A stretch of 64,000 bases of DNA from Nocardia sp. NBC_00565 (GTDB taxonomy: Bacteria > Actinomycetota > Actinomycetes > Mycobacteriales > Mycobacteriaceae): NCBI RefSeq assembly GCF_036345915.1, contig NZ_CP107785.1, forward strand, positions 9,548,001 to 9,612,000. The letters run 5' to 3'. The notes beneath the pieces were generated by a model. That model had not been told where the DNA came from. It saw only the letters and a program-made list of their open reading frames with translations, and did no database searches. Made by a program: the position numbers and the translations under genes. Position 1 is the stretch's first letter. Each line of letters begins with the position of its first letter. This document shows positions 17,668 through 25,713 of this stretch, in pieces.

Positions 17668-17862
17668 TCACTCCCACAACCGCGAGCACGGCAATGTTGG
17701 AAGGTCTTCGGTCACGTTGTCATTGACCGTGACAACGACCTCCGGCGATCCGTGGGCCAGCTCATCGGCGACATTCTGGGCCTGTTCGGCCGACCCCTGA
17801 TAGTCCAATCTCAGCGCACCGGATTCGATCCGGATGTGTCGCGGCCTACGCATGTCCACCAC
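17668..17862 (-). CDS. small unknown protein, divergent from the Nudix gene
   Basis: Starting at GTG 17862 or ATG 17853, the frame gives about 61-64 residues with a beta-rich pattern ([16 protein letters not shown], then [15 protein letters not shown]). It resembles small effector-associated domains seen next to actinomycete regulators, but this is an impression only. It diverges from the Nudix gene and could share its control region (17945-17967). Confidence 0.4.
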   Translation of the reverse strand: MVDMRRPRHIRIESGALRLDYQGSAEQAQNVADELAHGSPEVVVTVNDNVTEDLPTLPCSRLWE

Positions 17863-17944
17863 TCCCGTTCCGTTTACAGCTGAATTGCCTGGTAACGAGG
17901 GTGAATCCGCATCCGGGACCGATCCATATCGTGACCCGTTGGTC

Positions 17945-17967
17945 GGTATACGTTCGGTGTATATCGC
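17945..17967. promoter_or_regulatory. shared 23-bp motif upstream of the Nudix operon
   Basis: The 23 bases beginning GGTATACGTTC and ending GTGTATATCGC are repeated, inverted, at 22025-22047 in the promoter between the adenylate-kinase-like and XRE genes; 20 of 23 positions agree. It lies 90 bases upstream of the Nudix ATG. It is probably the binding site of the XRE-type regulator at 22132. Confidence 0.7.
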
Positions 17968-18056
17968 ACCGATGACGGGAGATCTAGGCTCGGTGCGCTC
18001 AGGGGCTCAATGCATCAACCAACCAGTTCAACCACTACAAGAGGAGACAACCAACG

Positions 18057-18524
18057 ATGACTGACACAACGACCACACTCGCCCAAGAAGCAAAGCCGCA
18101 GCGGCACAAGGTGACTGGTGACGTTCACCTGCTGCTGCGACGAGGGACTGAAGTGCTGTTCGGCCAGCGCCAGAACACCGGCTTCGAGGATGGCGCCTGG
18201 CACCTGCCGAGCGGTCATCTCGAAGCCGACGAATCGGTGGTCGACGCCCTGATCCGCGAAGCCAGGGAAGAAATCGGCGTGACCATCGCGCCGGAGGATG
18301 TGCACTTCAGCCACATTATGCACAACTCGTCCTCAGGCGGGCGCATAGCGTTCTTCTTCACCGTGGACACATGGCAGGGGGAGCCAACCAACCTGGAACC
18401 TGAAAAGTGCAGTGCGCTCGAATGGTTCGCGGCAGATGCACTGCCCGATCACATGATCCCCTACTGCCGCACAGCGATGGAGCGCATCGCGGCTCGCGAC
18501 TCGTTCTCGGTCTACGGCTGGTAG
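18057..18524 (+). CDS. Nudix hydrolase
   Basis: A 155-aa Nudix protein. The box spans residues 53-75: G at 53, E in HLEADES, then REAREEIGV carrying the metal-binding glutamates. ATG 18057 follows AAGAGGAGACAACCAACG, a strong ribosome site. Nudix enzymes cleave nucleoside diphosphates linked to another group. Seven bases separate its stop from the PfkB-like gene, so they are co-transcribed. With an adenylate-kinase-like and a PfkB-like protein nearby, a nucleotide-linked metabolite is plausible as substrate, but nothing in the sequence fixes it. Confidence 0.92.
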   Translation: MTDTTTTLAQEAKPQRHKVTGDVHLLLRRGTEVLFGQRQNTGFEDGAWHLPSGHLEADESVVDALIREAREEIGVTIAPEDVHFSHIMHNSSSGGRIAFFFTVDTWQGEPTNLEPEKCSALEWFAADALPDHMIPYCRTAMERIAARDSFSVYGW

Positions 18525-18530
18525 ATCACT

Positions 18531-19454
18531 GTGCCTCCGTCTGGCCCGGTGATATGCGTCAGCTACCTGGCGCACGCGGAATTATGGACCGTGCCCGTAT
18601 TCCCCCTCGCCAACCACGGAGCGGAAATCCGCACCATCGAATGGTCGGTAGCGGCTGACGGGCCAATGACAGCGGCGGTGCTCGCATCTCTGGGAGCACC
18701 GACCCTGCTGATTGCCAACGACATTGGCGACGATGAGCACGGCCGAGGCATTGCCCGCTGGCTGGAACAACACGAGGTCCAGCGTGCCTTCGCGATCAGG
18801 CCGGATGTCGTCACACCACGAATCGTCGTGAGTGGCGACGACCAGCACACCCGCACCTGGTTCGCTCATTTGCCGGGCGTTGTCGCCAGTTTGGAGCGCG
18901 CCGAACTGTCGCCGCTGGCGGATGCGGCATTCGTTTACCTGGATTGCTACGAGCTGATCGAATCAGCTGCACTGCGCGTGATCGAGGTCGCCTGTGCCGC
19001 CGAGGTGCCCTTGTTGCTAAATCTCGGTGGCTCCGTGCTTTCGCCTGAGGTGGCAGCTGCTGTACGCGGGTACTCCGGCCTGCTGGTGCAAACGAACGTC
19101 GATGACACTGCCCACGCCGATGCGCCAGCTCTGGCCCGATCCATCTTGGACCAGACTCGTGCAGCCTGGGTGATCGTGACCGCTGGTGCCCATGGTGCCG
19201 TCGGGCTCAGTCGGTCGGAACTGGTCTCGGTGCCAGCGTTTCCGGTGGAGGTTCGACATACGCACTGCGCGGGTGCTGCCTTCTCGGGTGGCCTGTTATA
19301 TGGCCTCTGGGCTAGCTGGTCCATGGGGCAAACTATGTTGTTCGGATCGGCCAGTGGGGCACTCCGGTGTGCACGACACCAAGGTGCCCCGCTGCCGACC
19401 TTGGCCGAACTGCGGGCATTCATCGCCAGTCGCCAACAGTTCGCCGCCAGCTAG
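18531..19454 (+). CDS. PfkB-family (ribokinase-like) protein, catalytic Asp replaced
   Basis: A 307-aa protein with GTG start at 18531. The fold is PfkB/ribokinase: GPMTAAVLASLGAPTLLIAND near the substrate side, VIVTAGAHGAVGLS as the nucleotide strand, and the C-terminal helix with AAFSGGLLYGL. In active family members the anion hole and base read GAGDAF; here it is CAGAAF, so the catalytic Asp is Ala (about residue 249). It may bind a nucleoside or sugar without phosphorylating it, or use another base. It overlaps the convergent cupin-like gene by 4 bases. Co-transcribed with the Nudix gene. Confidence 0.82.
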   Translation: MPPSGPVICVSYLAHAELWTVPVFPLANHGAEIRTIEWSVAADGPMTAAVLASLGAPTLLIANDIGDDEHGRGIARWLEQHEVQRAFAIRPDVVTPRIVVSGDDQHTRTWFAHLPGVVASLERAELSPLADAAFVYLDCYELIESAALRVIEVACAAEVPLLLNLGGSVLSPEVAAAVRGYSGLLVQTNVDDTAHADAPALARSILDQTRAAWVIVTAGAHGAVGLSRSELVSVPAFPVEVRHTHCAGAAFSGGLLYGLWASWSMGQTMLFGSASGALRCARHQGAPLPTLAELRAFIASRQQFAAS

Positions 19455-20104
19455 AACAACCCCCACTCATCCATCCAGCCAGTTACTTCCGCGAATCGCG
19501 TGCGGCTCATCTGTTTCTTCTTGGCCTCCGCTTCGGACTCATTCTTGGCCCCGTACTGCCACCACGCCTCGTTCGTCTGCCGATCCATGACCAAGAACCG
19601 ACCCTTGACGGCTGGCCCGCGTATCACGAGCGACACCGCGAACGGCTCCGCGACGACTGCATGCACCATCGAGTGGTGCAGCGCGTAATTGGTGCCCACC
19701 GGCTCCTCTCGAACGTGCAGCACTGGCAGCTTGTTCGGCTCCACCTGTTCGTCCAGCTCGGCGTTGCCGAACAAGTAGTGCCGGTAGTGCCCGCGCAGAA
19801 TCTTGCTGGCGTAGGACCAGCGGTGATTGTGCGGGCGGTCGAAGTAGCCCGGCAGGAATACATGCAGCCGTACCCGTACTCCCGGATCGTCCTCGCGGGC
19901 CAGCACGATTTTGTCCAGGATGTCGTAGTGCTCGCACAGGTCGAGCAGCTCGGGCCGGTTGGGTAGCTCCTCCAGCCGTGCACGCACAATTCGCGGCTTG
20001 GCCGCAAGTTCATTCAATGCCTCACGACAGTTCAGCTCGACATCGTTGATGTCGCCCCAGTTGATCCAGCGCAGATTTTCGGCGATCCGATCCATATCGT
20101 CCAT
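19451..20104 (-). CDS. cupin-like protein in the radical SAM operon
   Basis: A 217-aa protein starting at ATG 20104, 5 bases after the radical SAM stop, with GGAG in the overlap region. The core has a metal-site pattern GYFDRPHNHRWSYASKILRG (HxH), then a second His in HHSMVHAV, suggesting a cupin fold with bound metal. The N-terminal 60 residues are helical and the tail is highly charged. I recognise no named family. As third gene after the adenylate-kinase-like and radical SAM proteins, it may act on the product of the radical SAM enzyme. Confidence 0.65.
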   Translation of the reverse strand: MDDMDRIAENLRWINWGDINDVELNCREALNELAAKPRIVRARLEELPNRPELLDLCEHYDILDKIVLAREDDPGVRVRLHVFLPGYFDRPHNHRWSYASKILRGHYRHYLFGNAELDEQVEPNKLPVLHVREEPVGTNYALHHSMVHAVVAEPFAVSLVIRGPAVKGRFLVMDRQTNEAWWQYGAKNESEAEAKKKQMSRTRFAEVTGWMDEWGLF

Positions 20105-20109
20105 TGGGT

Positions 20110-21255
20110 TCACTCCTCGGGCTTGGCGCTGGACTTCCACAGGCGGCAGACGGGCACAATGTCCTCGTAGGCCGTGCACGAGGACTGGCCCATCACCACC
20201 TCTTCGGCCGGACACCCGCCCATGCAGGCACCGGCTTTGCATCCGCCGCATGAGCTTTCGGCGAGGACACTGGTGAACAGCTCGAACTCGTTGGCACTGT
20301 GGTTGAGCTGCACTTGCCCGTCGACCATCTGGGCGAAGTGCAGCTCGGTGTCGAACAGGTAGGAGCAGACGTAGCAGCGGCCGTCCGGGAAGATCGAAAT
20401 CCGGTCCAGTGTTCGGCCGATGCACCCCTGATAGCCCTCGGCGGCGTAGCGCTCCATCTGATCGCGCCGGGCATACGTTGGCTGATACCACACCCTTGTC
20501 TTGTACTGGGGCGCAACATCATTGAGCTCGTCGCAGAAACTCACCCATTCCGGCGGTGTCATGGCCATCTCCGCATTGCCGTGCCCGGTGCCGATGGTCG
20601 AGAAGACGTGAAACTTCACCAGGCTCACACCCAGGACATCCGCAATGTCGAGGAGTTGGAACACATCTCGTTCGTTGGCCTTGTTGACCGTGCAGATGAT
20701 GCGAGTGTCGAAGCCGCGTTCGGCCAGCTCCCGCGTGGTTTCCATGGCTTCATCGAACGTGCCCGCACCACGCACGGCATCGTGGGTCTCGCGGCTGCCA
20801 CCGTCGAGACTCACCTGTACGTAGGCGAAGTCCTCCGGCCCGAGCTGCCGGAAGCGCCGAAGTGCCGGTTTCTGAGCGTTCGTCGTGGTGATGACGTGCT
20901 CGTAGCCGAGCTGTTTGCTCAGTCGGATCACCTCGCAGTAGCGGGGGTGGAGCGTCGGCTCCCCACCGAGGATGGTCAATTTGCTCCCGCCCAGCCGCCG
21001 CCACGTGGTGAGCGTGTCCACGATCTTGGGCAGCGGCATCTTCAACGCCCGGTCTAGCCGTTCGCCCATGTAGCAGTGCTCGCAGCGAAGTTGGCACGCC
21101 TCGGTGATGTAGAGGTACACGTTGCGGAAGCGGCCGTAGGCCACGCGGTCGATCCGGTCCGGCTGAGGAACGGTGGCACCGCGCGGCATGCGGGCGTGGC
21201 CGTACTCATCACTACTCGGTTTGAGGCTGGGCATGGGCAATGGAACAGTATTCAT
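20110..21255 (-). CDS. radical SAM protein with SPASM domain
   Basis: A 381-aa enzyme. Cys54, Cys58 and Cys61 form the CX3CX2C cluster motif (ACQLRCEHCY), followed by ILGGEPTLHP, the GGE motif that binds SAM. The C-terminus has a SPASM-type auxiliary cluster region: CIGRTLDRISIFPDG, YVCSY, then CGGCKAGACMGGCP and two further Cys in CTAYEDIVPVC. SPASM enzymes modify peptides or small molecules. No clear precursor peptide is adjacent. ATG 21255 overlaps the upstream stop (ATGA), with GGAG upstream, so translation is coupled to the adenylate-kinase-like gene. Confidence 0.93.
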   Translation of the reverse strand: MNTVPLPMPSLKPSSDEYGHARMPRGATVPQPDRIDRVAYGRFRNVYLYITEACQLRCEHCYMGERLDRALKMPLPKIVDTLTTWRRLGGSKLTILGGEPTLHPRYCEVIRLSKQLGYEHVITTTNAQKPALRRFRQLGPEDFAYVQVSLDGGSRETHDAVRGAGTFDEAMETTRELAERGFDTRIICTVNKANERDVFQLLDIADVLGVSLVKFHVFSTIGTGHGNAEMAMTPPEWVSFCDELNDVAPQYKTRVWYQPTYARRDQMERYAAEGYQGCIGRTLDRISIFPDGRCYVCSYLFDTELHFAQMVDGQVQLNHSANEFELFTSVLAESSCGGCKAGACMGGCPAEEVVMGQSSCTAYEDIVPVCRLWKSSAKPEE

Positions 21256-21935
21256 CCTGTGGAACTCCGTGAAATAAGGAGCGGGGCAAGCAGATTCGCC
21301 GCCCCGTCGATGGTGTTGGTGGTGTCGAGCTGAGTGACGGCAATACCGGAGTCGGTGAAGCCCGCTCGGATACCGGCGGCCGTCTGGTGGTAGCGCTGCA
21401 ACCTGGCCTTGAATAGCCGGGGCGAGTCGCCGCGCCGTGGATGCAACAAGCCACCGCAGTGGGCGCACTGCCAGGGGTCATCCCGGCTGGGTATGGCTGG
21501 AAGTCGGGGATCGCGGATGGGATCACGCTCGCACTGGTGGCACACCTTTCGGTTCTTCGCCCGCTGCTTGAGCGTCTTGGCGTCGGTTACGACTTCGATC
21601 GCCTCGATATGACCGGGTGGCGTCAACGCCCAAAGGGTGGTGAGCAGTTGGTCGACCTGGCTCGCAGAACCTGGGAAGTTGTCCAGCAGCACGGTATGCA
21701 CGTCCGGATCGGCGTGAGCGGCATCGAAGTACGAGCGCAGCGCTTCCCCAACGGTGAACTCGTCGATCCAGCCCAGCCGTTCGCTACTGGTCGCGGTGGC
21801 AGCCAGTACGTCTGTCGGCACGTGCTCGCGCAGTCGGAAGATCCGCCGCCCTGGTGCCGATCCGAGGCGCAGTGTGAGAGTGGTTTTGCCTGCGGCCGGT
21901 GGACCGAAGATGGGTACAACAAGGGACAGGGCCAC
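21252..21935 (-). CDS. adenylate-kinase-like NTPase with zinc-binding lid
   Basis: A 227-aa P-loop protein: Walker A GPPAAGKTTL (residues 11-20), and LDNFPGSASQVDQL corresponds to the LDGFPR region of nucleoside-monophosphate kinases, here with Asn and Gly in place of Gly and Arg. A lid carries Cys132, Cys135, Cys157 and Cys160, a four-Cys zinc site as in some bacterial adenylate kinases. It opens the minus-strand operon with the radical SAM and cupin-like genes. It may phosphorylate a nucleotide-like intermediate; the altered substrate motif argues against an ordinary housekeeping adenylate kinase. Confidence 0.78.
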   Translation of the reverse strand: MALSLVVPIFGPPAAGKTTLTLRLGSAPGRRIFRLREHVPTDVLAATATSSERLGWIDEFTVGEALRSYFDAAHADPDVHTVLLDNFPGSASQVDQLLTTLWALTPPGHIEAIEVVTDAKTLKQRAKNRKVCHQCERDPIRDPRLPAIPSRDDPWQCAHCGGLLHPRRGDSPRLFKARLQRYHQTAAGIRAGFTDSGIAVTQLDTTNTIDGAANLLAPLLISRSSTG

Positions 21936-22024
21936 GGCCTACTCCTTTCGTTTGAGGGCCTGAATGTGTCTGGTCCCCTAGCGTCGGATTTCGGCCAAAA
22001 ACCCACCACTACCACGGCGAATAC

Positions 22025-22047
22025 GCGATATACATGGAACGCATACC
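22025..22047. promoter_or_regulatory. shared 23-bp motif between the kinase-like and XRE genes
   Basis: This is the inverted partner of the motif at 17945-17967, reading GCGATATACAT then GGAACGCATACC on the plus strand. It lies 90 bases from the start of the minus-strand operon (21935) and 85 bases from the XRE gene start. The matching spacing on the operon side in both cases (about 90 bases) supports a common regulator. Confidence 0.7.
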
Positions 22048-22131
22048 GATCACGGAAACCAGTGGTAGCGTTCTCTGACCAGGGCAAACGGGGGATAAGG
22101 CAACCCGCGTGGACAATCCGGAGCGGTTCAC

Positions 22132-23574
22132 ATGACCGAAACGCCGCACTACCAGCGCTATTGCGCGCGCTGCGGCAACCGCTTGAGCCGCTACAACGCC
22201 GAATCTGTTTGTGGCGCTTGCGAAGTCATGGCACGGGGGCAGCGGCACCGCCCGCCTACGCTTCCGCCGGACTTCTGGCAGACCGACCAAATGCGCGATG
22301 CGCTCGCCACCTGGCACATGGGCCGGGTCTTCTTCGCTTACCGCAACCACCCGTATCACGGACAACAGCAGCCGCAGGAACTGATGGGCAGTTGGCTCGG
22401 TATGACACAGGTGCAGATCAGTCGAATCGAAAAGGGTTCAGCGCCAGAGCAACTGTCCAAACTGACGCGGTGGGCGCAGATTCTCCGCATTCCGCCCGAG
22501 TTGCTGTGGTTCAAGCTGCCCGACGAGGTGGGCGCGGCAGCCGTATCCATCGAACCTACAAGCACGACAGGTAATAACGCGCTGGCGCTTGCACGCTGGT
22601 TGGCTGGCGATGGCACTGGCACCCCACCGATCAGTCACAGTGACGATCTGGAGCGGGTGAGCTTGGCGCTGGAGGACGCTCGCCGGTACTTCGACGGCTC
22701 GGTCCTGGAGTTCTTCCGTGCTCAGCTTGCGCGTTGCAAAGCCGATGACGGTTCCCTCGGTCCGGCTGAAGCGTTGCCACTTACGCTCGCCGTGCTCGGC
22801 GCAATCCGTCGGCACAGCAAGGATGTTCAGTCGGACGTGCGTCGGCAACTGCTGGCGGTTGGATCGGATGGCGCGGAATTCGCAGGCTGGCTGTACCGCG
22901 ATCTCCATGACCCGGTAACGGCGACCTTCCTGTACGACCGCGCGATGGAGTGGGCGCAGGCTGCGGGCAGCCTGCCCATGCAGGGATACGTCCTGCTCAA
23001 GAAATCCCAGATGGCCTATGACTCGCGCGACGCGGGGACGCTGCTCGGATTGGCGCAAGCCGCTAAAGAGGGGCCGTGGCAGCTTCCGATTCGGGTACAG
23101 GCGGAAGTTGTGCAGCAGGAAGCATTGGGGCTCGCCATGATTGGCGGACCAGCCACTGCCGTGGAGCAAAGCCTTGGTCAGGCTCAGCACCTCCTCACCG
23201 AGGCCAACGGTGCCGACGACCAAGGGTTGGTGAGCTACTTCAACGAGAGCACGCTTCTGGTTCGCTCAGCCTGCTGCTACACCGAGGCGGGCAAGCCGCA
23301 GCGGGCCACTGAACTGTTCGGTCAGGTGCTCGCTGGTGGGGGACTGTCCCGGCGCGATGCTGGTTTCTTCAGTGCTCGACAGGCAAAAGCGCTCGCACTC
23401 AGCGGCGAACCAGACGAGGCCGCCGCGGTGGCAACCAAATCGGTCGCGGTGGCGCGCGAGACCCGTTCGGAGCGCACGATGAATGTCGTTGTGGACGTAG
23501 TCCGCACACTTGACCCTTGGATTCACCGGCCAAGTGTGCGGCAGCTCCGTCAAGCCTTGATGCCGTCGCGCTAG
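22132..23574 (+). CDS. XRE-family regulator with zinc ribbon and helical-repeat sensor domain
   Basis: A 480-aa protein. Residues 11-30 form a zinc ribbon (Cys11, Cys14, Cys27, Cys30). The helix-turn-helix at about residues 85-125 contains LGMTQVQISRIEKG. The remaining 330 residues are alpha-helical repeats of TPR type (for example AMEWAQAAGSLPMQGYVLLKKSQMAY), probably a ligand or peptide sensor. It is divergent from the kinase-like/radical SAM/cupin operon and overlaps the convergent hydrolase gene by 4 bases. It is the natural candidate to bind the 23-bp motif present in both promoter regions. Confidence 0.88.
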   Translation: MTETPHYQRYCARCGNRLSRYNAESVCGACEVMARGQRHRPPTLPPDFWQTDQMRDALATWHMGRVFFAYRNHPYHGQQQPQELMGSWLGMTQVQISRIEKGSAPEQLSKLTRWAQILRIPPELLWFKLPDEVGAAAVSIEPTSTTGNNALALARWLAGDGTGTPPISHSDDLERVSLALEDARRYFDGSVLEFFRAQLARCKADDGSLGPAEALPLTLAVLGAIRRHSKDVQSDVRRQLLAVGSDGAEFAGWLYRDLHDPVTATFLYDRAMEWAQAAGSLPMQGYVLLKKSQMAYDSRDAGTLLGLAQAAKEGPWQLPIRVQAEVVQQEALGLAMIGGPATAVEQSLGQAQHLLTEANGADDQGLVSYFNESTLLVRSACCYTEAGKPQRATELFGQVLAGGGLSRRDAGFFSARQAKALALSGEPDEAAAVATKSVAVARETRSERTMNVVVDVVRTLDPWIHRPSVRQLRQALMPSR

Positions 23575-24389
23575 GCCGTGAGCCAGCCCGCTACGGTGCG
23601 GATCACTTCGGCCTGGAACTCTTGGCTCTTGGGGTTGAGGTACTGCGGATCATCGTGCACGGCGAATCCGTGCTGTGATCCCTCGATTTCGACCAGCTCA
23701 ACGGGTGCCGTGAATTTAGCTACGGCAGCACGGGAACCGTCGATTGGGACCAAGGTGTCTGCGTTGCCGTGGACGATCAGAGTCGATGCTTTGATCTCGC
23801 CGAGGACTTCGTTCGGCTTCAGCCAGAACACCTCGTTGAGCAGCGGCCGACCATGCCGGAGTGTCGGCGTGAACTGAATCGCTCCGGTTTCGTTGAGTTC
23901 TTCGGCCTTCTCGTCGCTGATGACATCGTTCGTCCAGTAGTCGCGAGTGTCGATGGTGCGCTTCTTATAGTCCAATTGAGGATTCAGCAACACCAACCGA
24001 GACAGATCATCTGGGCGTTTGGCAGCGTAGTAGCCACAAATGCCGCCCCCGAAGCTGGCACCGAGCAGCGCCAGGTCACTGGAACCTGTGGCATCCTGCA
24101 CAGCGGCGAGGCTGACGCGGATGTCGTTGAGGATGGCGGAGAGGGTCAGTTCCTCTTGGCGGCCCTCGCTATCACCGTGGCCGCGAAGGTCAAACCGCAG
24201 CGACGCGATACCAGCGTCGGCAAGGCCGGCCGCCAGACGGGCGAAGAAACCGCCCTCCTCACGGGTGACGCCACCACCATGCACCAGCACGACGGCGTGC
24301 GTCGTGGGTTGACCGGGAGTGACGAGGGTGGCTGCCAGGTGCAGGCCGTCGAGAGTACGGATGCGGGTGATGGTGCTCGTCGGAACCAC
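23571..24389 (-). CDS. alpha/beta hydrolase (serine esterase/peptidase type)
   Basis: A 272-aa hydrolase; GTG 24389 (VPTSTITRIRTLDG) is preferred over a longer frame with an atypical leader. The oxyanion motif is LVHGGGVTREEGG, the nucleophile elbow is GASFGGGICG, the acid is in HGNADTLVP and the catalytic His in EGSQHGF. This is the layout of small cytoplasmic esterases of the DUF1749/S9-like group. It is convergent with the XRE regulator. A link to the radical SAM cluster is possible but not shown by operon structure. Confidence 0.85.
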   Translation of the reverse strand: MVPTSTITRIRTLDGLHLAATLVTPGQPTTHAVVLVHGGGVTREEGGFFARLAAGLADAGIASLRFDLRGHGDSEGRQEELTLSAILNDIRVSLAAVQDATGSSDLALLGASFGGGICGYYAAKRPDDLSRLVLLNPQLDYKKRTIDTRDYWTNDVISDEKAEELNETGAIQFTPTLRHGRPLLNEVFWLKPNEVLGEIKASTLIVHGNADTLVPIDGSRAAVAKFTAPVELVEIEGSQHGFAVHDDPQYLNPKSQEFQAEVIRTVAGWLTA

Positions 24390-24888
24390 GGAGCCAGTCA
24401 ACCAGAGCGGGCACACCGCTGCCAGACGATGATCACAATGCGAGAACCGCCTCCTCGGCCGCACTGTGTGGCTCATTAGCGCGATGCCGGACGTCGACCA
24501 CCACCCCGGCCATCTGACGATGAATGCTGTGGTTCGACGCGTTTATGCTTGATAGGTACCAGTTCGCTCGTATTCATATCGAAAACTCGGCGGTGTGCTT
24601 CCTGGTGGGAGGCTGTGCGGAGACTGATCGAATGGAGTTCAACACAATAGAACCGACTATTTGGTATTAATCCGCCTTCTTTACTGCCGCCAGATTGCAG
24701 GTAGTCCGGTTTCCTCCTAGTGCACGAAAGCCGTCGACGTACCACTTGACGGACGAGAAGCGCCAATCAGTCCGCAGCCTCTTCCTGACTTCAGTTTTCT
24801 TGCTAGCCTTTGTGCACGCTATGGCCATGGCCACAGCTAGCGAGATGGCGTCAGCAAGATACGAGCTGGCTAGACATGAGGGGGCAGC
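24390..24888. other. gene-free junction before the methyltransferase operon
   Basis: About 500 bases without a convincing gene. G+C drops from the level of the hydrolase gene to that of the following operon, so a transfer boundary probably lies here. Short frames on both strands lack ribosome sites and recognisable content. The promoter of the methyltransferase gene must lie in the right-hand part. Confidence 0.4.
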
Positions 24889-25713
24889 GTGCAACAGTCT
24901 GCGTACAGTGAACCAATCCTGCGTTGGGCTGGGGGAAAGCGCTGGCTGCTGCCGACTATTAAGTCAATTCTGGGAGACGTCGTCGTGAACAATTATCACG
25001 AGCCGTTTCTTGGCGGTGCCGCGGTGTTCTTAGGGACTTCATATTCGGGCAGAGCTTTTCTTTCGGATGTCAATTCGGAATTGATCGAGGTATACGAGTG
25101 CATCCGAGACGATTATGAAAGAGTATCCAAAATACTGGCTAGCCACGTAAACACGGCCGAACACTACTATCAAACCCGGGATGAAGTGCCGGGTACTTCT
25201 CTTGAGCGGGCCGCGAGATTTATCTACTTGAACCATACGTCGTTCAATGGCATCTACAGAGTGAATCTCTCCGGGAAGTACAATGTGCCCTACGGTCGGC
25301 GTGAGAGCATTAATATGCCAACATTGGATATCTTGAAAACTATTTCTGACCGTCTTCAGAATGTGCAGCTCAAGGCTCAGGATTTCGAATGCTGCATTGA
25401 AAATATCGAGCCGGGTGATCTGGTATTCCTGGACCCTCCATATACCGTCGCCCACAATAACAATGGATTCGTCAAGTACAACCAGAAGCTATTTTCATGG
25501 GACGATCAGCTTCGACTCAGTAACCTGATCGACAAGATTAAGAAGGAGAATTCTTATTACATACTATCCAATGCTGCGCATGATTCGATAGCCGAGCTAT
25601 TTGAAAAAGGCGACCGGCTAGTAGTTACGCAACGGAAGAATGCCGTTGGCGGAGCATCGTCGGCGAGAGGATATGCGTCGGAGTATCTATTCACCAACGT
25701 GGGGCTGGCATGA
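24889..25713 (+). CDS. D12-class DNA adenine (N6) methyltransferase
   Basis: A 274-aa Dam/DpnM-family enzyme. Motif I is LRWAGGKRWLLP near residue 11, followed by YHEPFLGGAAVF, the region NHTSFNGIYRVN, and the catalytic DPPY in VFLDPPYTVAHN near residue 185. GTG 24889 follows GAGGGGGCAGC. It methylates adenine in a short DNA site; the site itself cannot be read from sequence. It overlaps the next gene by 4 bases (ATGA), so the two are translated together. Its G+C is near one half, well below neighbours, suggesting recent transfer. It probably provides the protective or marking activity of a two-gene system. Confidence 0.93.
   Translation: MQQSAYSEPILRWAGGKRWLLPTIKSILGDVVVNNYHEPFLGGAAVFLGTSYSGRAFLSDVNSELIEVYECIRDDYERVSKILASHVNTAEHYYQTRDEVPGTSLERAARFIYLNHTSFNGIYRVNLSGKYNVPYGRRESINMPTLDILKTISDRLQNVQLKAQDFECCIENIEPGDLVFLDPPYTVAHNNNGFVKYNQKLFSWDDQLRLSNLIDKIKKENSYYILSNAAHDSIAELFEKGDRLVVTQRKNAVGGASSARGYASEYLFTNVGLA

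Noticed and set aside
16985..17862. Small frames as precursor peptides for the radical SAM enzyme
   Set aside because: They lie on the other side of the Nudix operon, in a separate transcription unit, and lack a leader/core layout or repeated Cys, Lys or Trp cores.
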